Shown in pieces: positions 40,579 through 44,461 of a stretch of 44,461 nt of DNA. Both the position numbers and the translations under genes were made by a program. A model generated the notes under the pieces. That model saw only the letters and a list, made by a program, of their open reading frames with translations. It ran no database searches and was not told the origin of the DNA. Position 1 is the stretch's first letter; each line of letters begins with the position of its first letter. Origin of the DNA: a virus; IMG/VR virus record IMGVR_UViG_3300047510_003113, positions 1 to 44,461 of that record. One strand, 5' to 3'.

Positions 40579-40809
40579 ATGGACTTTAACGAATGGATGA
40601 AATACGGAATTGAAAAAGGTTGGTGTGGACCGCCAGTTTGCTATCTGCATGATGGATTGCCGCTAACCCCAGAAGAAGAAGAAACGATGTACGACGGAAG
40701 CGAAGAGTACTGCGTACACATTGTTCGCATGTATGACAGCGAAGAGACTGCTGAAAAGGTTCGCGAGAATCACAGTCCATCGCAGTGGCGAGACCATTAC
40801 ACCCTATGA
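40579..40809 (+). CDS. Small acidic protein, unknown
   Basis: The 76-residue product starts two bases after the HTH protein stop, with a GAGGAG ribosome-binding site. It contains GWCGPPVCYLHDGLPLTPEEEETMYDG in pieces, with two Cys in CGPPVC, and an acidic C-terminal helix. No function recognised. Stop overlaps the next ATG. Confidence 0.65.
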   Translation: MDFNEWMKYGIEKGWCGPPVCYLHDGLPLTPEEEETMYDGSEEYCVHIVRMYDSEETAEKVRENHSPSQWRDHYTL

Positions 40810-41039
40810 CCCAGTATCTTTCTTACACTGACTTCATAGCCGATGTAAGCATTCGGCATGAGAAGTTGTTCAGGCTATTTGGCTGGCGTTACGGGCAGAC
40901 ATATTTTAATATGCTTGCTCAGGCAAAAATTGATGTAGCCAACATGATTAGAGGAACAGACCTAGACCCGTTCATGAGCGAAGAAGTTACCGAGTTGCAA
41001 CACAAAATAATTGAAGGAATTTGGAATGACCGCAGATGA
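40806..41039 (+). CDS. Small helical protein, unknown
   Basis: A 77-residue protein. I chose ATG 40806 because it overlaps the upstream TGA as ATGA; an in-frame ATG farther upstream would overlap more. It has RLFGWRYGQTYFNML and helical ends. No family recognised. Confidence 0.6.
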   Translation: MTQYLSYTDFIADVSIRHEKLFRLFGWRYGQTYFNMLAQAKIDVANMIRGTDLDPFMSEEVTELQHKIIEGIWNDRR

Positions 41040-41373
41040 AGCAGACCGAATAGTCGCTGAACTTAATATAATTTTTCCATCAAAGAAACTCATTGTTGAA
41101 GAAGTTTTGAGATGGGAAGAAAATCTTGCCCCGTATTCATATGAATCGGCAAAATCTGCAGTTCGCTCTATTGAGATGAACTCAAAGTACTGGCCGTCAT
41201 GGGCAGAATTCAGACAGATTATTGACCCGATTGAGCGCCGCAGTCAAATTGCTGCGAATCAGTTGGCGCTTCAGTCTGGTGCTGAAAAGCCCTGCACTCC
41301 AGAAGAGAACCTCGCCCATATTGCCGAAATCCGCAAGATTATGGAATTAAACAAGCGCAAGATTATCGAATAG
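41026..41373 (+). CDS. Putative helicase loader (phage G39P-like)
   Basis: The 115-residue product resembles the G39P loader/inhibitor fold in helix order and spacing: an N-terminal AELNIIFPSKKLIVEEVLRW, LAPYSYESAKSAVRSIEMNS, then YWPSWAEFRQII. The W-P-xx-xE-x element matches the family. A GAAGGA ribosome-binding site seven bases upstream favours ATG 41026 over an in-frame TTG. Such proteins load the replicative helicase at the origin opened by the HTH protein encoded upstream. The helicase itself is not in the window. The call is moderate. Confidence 0.6.
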   Translation: MTADEADRIVAELNIIFPSKKLIVEEVLRWEENLAPYSYESAKSAVRSIEMNSKYWPSWAEFRQIIDPIERRSQIAANQLALQSGAEKPCTPEENLAHIAEIRKIMELNKRKIIE

Positions 41374-41375
41374 GC

Positions 41376-41409
41376 TATACTCCCTCTATACCATTGTGCA
41401 GAGGAAGTT
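41376..41409 (+). promoter_or_regulatory. Probable promoter for the ParB-like operon
   Basis: Two -10-like boxes, TATACT (41376-41381) and TATACC (41387-41392), precede a GAGGAAG ribosome-binding site and ATG 41410. The first would give a leader of about 22 bases. No convincing -35 is seen, so this is less certain than the promoters at 25304 and 38052. Confidence 0.45.
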
Positions 41410-42726
41410 ATGTCAGAACAAATTAAAGTCGATACAGAAGTTGTAGATATCTCAATCCTAAAGGGATATCACCAAAATCCTCGTCGTGGAGATGTTGACG
41501 CTATTGCAAAATCGCTTGAGGTAAACGGACAGTACAAGCCAATCGTCGTTAATCGCAAAGATAATTCCATCCTCGCTGGCAACCATACTTGGCGCGCTGC
41601 AAGAAGTCTTGGCTGGACGCAGATTGCTGTTTCATGGGTAGATGTTGATGAGCATGAAGCGCGAAAGATTGTGCTTGCAGACAACCGCACCTCTGATGCT
41701 TCGGCATACGACGATTCAAAACTACTTGAACTTCTATCAAGTCTTTCTGACCTAGAAGGAACTGGATTTACAAGTGTAGACATTGACCAACTACAGGCGC
41801 TTATGAGCGGTGTTGGAGAGTTCACTGCTCCAGATGGTGAGCGCACAGGAAAAATTGGAGATGGGATTCGTATTTGCGTAGGTTCGTATCGCGTTCTTGT
41901 GGATGATGATATCTATGCTGATTGGTCAAAAGACTTTGAAAGCGCCTACAAAGATAACGATTCAATACTTCATGAATTGCGTCGACGACTCAATCTTCTT
42001 GATGCAAAAGCAATTCCACCGCGCCCACGAAAAGCAACTGTTAAGAAAAAGCCAGTTGCTAAGGCTGGAATGAAATCCGTTATTACAGAAACAACGAATG
42101 TTGATATCAATAGCGTTTTCCCATATCCAATGAATGCTCGACAAGGAGACATCGGAGTAATCGCTGAGTCACTGAAAGAAAACGGACAATTCAGGCCGAT
42201 TGTTGTCAACAAAGCAGACAACTCAATTCTTGTTGGAAACCATACTTGGAAAGCAGCAAAGATGTTGGGCTGGAAAGAAATCGCTGCAACATTTGTTGAC
42301 CTTGATGATGACGCTGCTGCAAAGATTGTTCTTGTTGACAATAAAACTGCCGACCTTGCAACATACGACCATGTTGAACTCGCTGAGATGTTGCGTGCAA
42401 TGTCATCGTTTGACGGAACTGGTTACAGCGGAGATGATGTCGACGAATTGATTAGCGATGTTGCTGGGTGGGGCATTAAGGAAGAAAAGGGCAAAGCAAC
42501 TGATGAGGATAAGCCACGAAATGTGACTGCCAATATCGGTAAGTGGGAAATCAAGTTTGAGCGCTCGTACTTCGATGCATGGGAAGAAGAAATGTTTAAG
42601 GCATATGGCTTCTCGTATGAGGAAGTATGTGGCGGAATGATGGAGATGCTGAATATCCAAGGCGACTCTTGGGTTAGTACACGCCAGCGCCGCTCCAAGC
42701 GCAAGAGTGCCCGCAGAAGCGAGTAA
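41410..42726 (+). CDS. ParB-like protein with full-length internal duplication
   Basis: The 438-residue product has two copies of a ParB/Srx-like unit. The first (about 10-200) has NPRRGDVDAIAKSLEVNGQ, AGNHTWRAA at 56-64 and ADNRT; the second (about 228-420) has NARQGDIGVIAESLKENGQ, VGNHTWKAA at 275-283 and VDNKT. Even the C-terminal helices correspond (DIYADWSKDF versus YFDAWEEEMF). The units are joined by a basic linker (RPRKATVKKKP). Phage ParB-like proteins of this type have nuclease/CTP-fold cores and often neighbour methyltransferases. Possible roles are DNA processing or DNA modification. No HTH is visible. Confidence 0.82.
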   Translation: MSEQIKVDTEVVDISILKGYHQNPRRGDVDAIAKSLEVNGQYKPIVVNRKDNSILAGNHTWRAARSLGWTQIAVSWVDVDEHEARKIVLADNRTSDASAYDDSKLLELLSSLSDLEGTGFTSVDIDQLQALMSGVGEFTAPDGERTGKIGDGIRICVGSYRVLVDDDIYADWSKDFESAYKDNDSILHELRRRLNLLDAKAIPPRPRKATVKKKPVAKAGMKSVITETTNVDINSVFPYPMNARQGDIGVIAESLKENGQFRPIVVNKADNSILVGNHTWKAAKMLGWKEIAATFVDLDDDAAAKIVLVDNKTADLATYDHVELAEMLRAMSSFDGTGYSGDDVDELISDVAGWGIKEEKGKATDEDKPRNVTANIGKWEIKFERSYFDAWEEEMFKAYGFSYEEVCGGMMEMLNIQGDSWVSTRQRRSKRKSARRSE

Positions 42727-42735
42727 CTAGATACT

Positions 42736-44283
42736 GTGAAGCCAGTTCTGACCCCTATAGGCGACCTACGGCCTTCTGCCTACAACCCCAGAAAAGCCGA
42801 TGAAGAACGCCTAAATCTGGTGGAGTTATCCCTGCGTAAATTTGGCTGGCTTCTCCCTATCTACGCTGATGTAAACGGAGAGATTCTAAGTGGCCACCAA
42901 AGGCACCTAGTAGCCTCCAGGATGGGCGCAAAGACCGTTCCTGTGGTTAGGACACCCCAAATGCCCGTAGAGCGTCGTATGGGCATAAATGTGCTCTACA
43001 ACCGTGCCACAAACGACCTTTACAAGAACCAGTCCTCTACCGACATGAAGGAAGCCCTTTTGTCGATGGACGAGATGATTAATAAAATAAATTCACTGCC
43101 AGATATTGAGGTGGATTCCCCAGACTGGTATCCAGTCATGAAAATGAAGCCCCAGTCCGTTCTGCGCCTCATGACCAAAAACGAGCGCTGGATGGAGCAG
43201 CACGCGATTGTCATGGCTGGGCAGATTAAGTCTCACGGACTCCCATCAATGCCAGTTATTTGCACTCCAGAATTTAAGGTTTTAAATGGTCGCGCGCGAC
43301 TGACATTTGCAGCGCAAGAAGGAAACGATTTTATCAATGTAGTGACCGTTCCATCAGAGATTGAAGATGCTGTTACTGCGATGCTCAATCTTTTATCCAT
43401 GGACTTTGATATCCAAGAAAGATATGCAGACCTGCTTCGACATAATTCTTTCAGACGGAAGAACCAGCGAGTAGAAATACTTACTCCAACATTTTTGGAA
43501 GATTTTTTGCGTCACTTTGTTCCTTCTGGAAATCGCAATGGTGCATTCCATCTTGATGACCCAAAGCATGTTGAACTTTGGAAGGGTTACTACGGAACGA
43601 CTGTAATTGACTTTGGCGCTGGTCTTTGCGACAAGACAGACATCTTAAACCGTCTAGGTGTTGACTGCACTCCGTTTGAGCCGTTCTTTCTTGCCAAAGA
43701 TAACGAAACAATCGATACAGAAGGCGCAAGAGAATTAACTAAAAGGTTCTTGAAGCGTGTTGCTGAAGGAACAGAGTTTGATTCAATCTTTATCGCCAGT
43801 GTTTTCAACAGCATCCCATTTCTGCAAGACAGAATCCATGTAATAAAACTTGTGGCTGCTCTCTGCTCGCCACACACAAAATTACATACCGCTGCGATAT
43901 GCACAGAGTCGGATAGATGGCACAATCATGCCCGTGGTGATGTCAAGAAAGGACACGACACATCAAGTGGCGGATTTCCGCTTGATTACGAGCCGCGAAT
44001 TATTGTTTCTGATATTGCCGCCAAGCCAAAGGTGCAGAAGTACCACACGCAGATTGAGTTCAAAGAATTAGTTCAGCATGGATTTAAGACTGTTGAAACA
44101 TTCTTGACAGCCAAAAACGGTCTCGTTCAAGCAGTTGGTTCTAATCCACGAAAGATAAGCCCTGAAGAACTTAAGGCAGCAATTGAATTTGAGTTTGACC
44201 TTCCTCATCCTGGTGGTTTGCGCCTAGGCATGGCAGAAGAAGCAAAGGCGGCATTCTCGAAGAGATTAGGAATTGAATTATGA
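42736..44283 (+). CDS. ParB-like domain fused to a SAM methyltransferase-like domain
   Basis: The 515-residue product starts at GTG 42736. Residues 8-75 are a ParB-like domain (NPRKADEERLNLVELSL, then SGHQRHLVASRMGAKTVPVV with GHQR 53-56). Residues about 157-240 may be a second, degenerate copy (LNGRARLTFAAQEGND). Residues about 285 onward look like a class I methyltransferase: TTVIDFGAGLCDKTDILNRL, then CTPFEPFF, and SIFIASVFNSIPF as motif IV-like. The combination suggests DNA modification. Its stop overlaps the next gene as ATGA. Confidence 0.78.
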   Translation: MKPVLTPIGDLRPSAYNPRKADEERLNLVELSLRKFGWLLPIYADVNGEILSGHQRHLVASRMGAKTVPVVRTPQMPVERRMGINVLYNRATNDLYKNQSSTDMKEALLSMDEMINKINSLPDIEVDSPDWYPVMKMKPQSVLRLMTKNERWMEQHAIVMAGQIKSHGLPSMPVICTPEFKVLNGRARLTFAAQEGNDFINVVTVPSEIEDAVTAMLNLLSMDFDIQERYADLLRHNSFRRKNQRVEILTPTFLEDFLRHFVPSGNRNGAFHLDDPKHVELWKGYYGTTVIDFGAGLCDKTDILNRLGVDCTPFEPFFLAKDNETIDTEGARELTKRFLKRVAEGTEFDSIFIASVFNSIPFLQDRIHVIKLVAALCSPHTKLHTAAICTESDRWHNHARGDVKKGHDTSSGGFPLDYEPRIIVSDIAAKPKVQKYHTQIEFKELVQHGFKTVETFLTAKNGLVQAVGSNPRKISPEELKAAIEFEFDLPHPGGLRLGMAEEAKAAFSKRLGIEL

Positions 44284-44461
44284 GAGATGAAATTATCCCA
44301 GGCCAAGAATGGTCATTCAACGAAGATGTAGCAAATGTCTTTGATGACATGCTCGGTCGTTCAATACCTGGCTATGAAAACATGCGCGAAACCGTAATCA
44401 GAATGATTGCTCCAATTGTGACGAATGGAGGATATGTTCTTGACTTGGGTTGCTCTCATGG
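44280..44461 (+). CDS. CmoA-like SAM methyltransferase, 5' part (cut by window end)
   Basis: The ATG overlaps the previous TGA. The 60 visible residues include FNEDVANVFDDMLGRSIPGYENM, an N-terminal signature strongly like CmoA-type (tRNA cmo5U34) and related carboxy-SAM or methyltransferase proteins, and motif I VLDLGCSHG just before the window end. Whether it acts on tRNA, DNA or small molecules cannot be told from this part. Confidence 0.75.
   Translation, partial: MRDEIIPGQEWSFNEDVANVFDDMLGRSIPGYENMRETVIRMIAPIVTNGGYVLDLGCSH

Noticed and set aside
1-44461. tRNA genes, CRISPR arrays, insertion sequences or an integrase
   Set aside because: None were recognised when reading both strands; no transposase or tyrosine/serine recombinase motifs were seen, though a tRNA could be missed without a folding search.

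Overview
This window is most likely part of the genome of a siphovirus-type tailed phage of an actinobacterium, probably an uncultured freshwater lineage. That host guess is an inference. It rests on the tail-hub resemblance to actinophage ReqiPepy6 Gp37-like proteins, the M15 endolysin beside small membrane proteins, Thr-rich surface proteins, and a good -10 box sitting almost on a start codon. No integrase, terminase, portal, capsid gene, tRNA or CRISPR array was seen, so the window is a fragment of a larger genome. Genes are tightly packed with ATGA/GTGA overlaps, and no gene-free stretch exceeds 300 bases. All genes are on the + strand except three at 10672-13089.

Region 1 (1-18200) is a very large accessory block. 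It opens with a three-domain fibronectin III protein ending in ten PPxF units. A PAPS-type sulfotransferase follows, then eleven Fe(II)/2-oxoglutarate (2OG) oxygenases between 1790 and 13089: ten of the prolyl-4-hydroxylase-like type and one TauD/TfdA type. Interspersed are a DUF6065-like protein, a methyltransferase-like protein, a glutathione peroxidase homologue and small unknowns. The block ends in a sugar cassette: a GT-B glycosyltransferase, a GT-A glycosyltransferase, a HAD phosphatase/sugar nucleotidyltransferase fusion, a SAM methyltransferase and a GDPD/glycosyltransferase fusion. These genes look like a machine for hydroxylating, glycosylating, sulfating and methylating macromolecules.

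Region 2 (18245-24640) has a large secreted Thr-rich protein with a PA14-like domain and nine 17-residue helical repeats. It also has three small holin-like membrane proteins, a SMARCAL1-like SNF2 ATPase with two HARP-like repeats, and an M15 peptidase endolysin followed by a 60-nt hairpin. Region 3 (24693-35392) is the tail module: major tail protein, terminator/promoter overlap, tail assembly chaperone with a -1 frameshift extension, tape measure, distal tail protein, and a hub protein ending in Thr-rich and Cys-rich segments.

Region 4 (35424-37880) is a second modification cassette behind the tail genes: a Cys-cluster protein, a radical SAM enzyme, and a glycosyltransferase of the GlcNAc family (PF11397). 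That family includes the enzyme that glycosylates hydroxyproline on Skp1 in Dictyostelium. Region 5 (38052-44461) starts at a strong promoter. It holds DNA-metabolism genes: an annealing-protein-like gene, a stand-alone HIRAN domain, an HTH replication-type protein, a helicase-loader-like protein, an internally duplicated ParB-like protein, a ParB/methyltransferase fusion and the start of a CmoA-like methyltransferase.

The most exciting hypothesis is a phage-encoded hydroxyproline (or hydroxy-amino-acid) glycosylation system. Prolyl-hydroxylase-like enzymes would act on proline-rich virion proteins such as the PPxF-tailed FN3 protein, and a Skp1-type GlcNAc transferase plus other glycosyltransferases would decorate the new hydroxyls.
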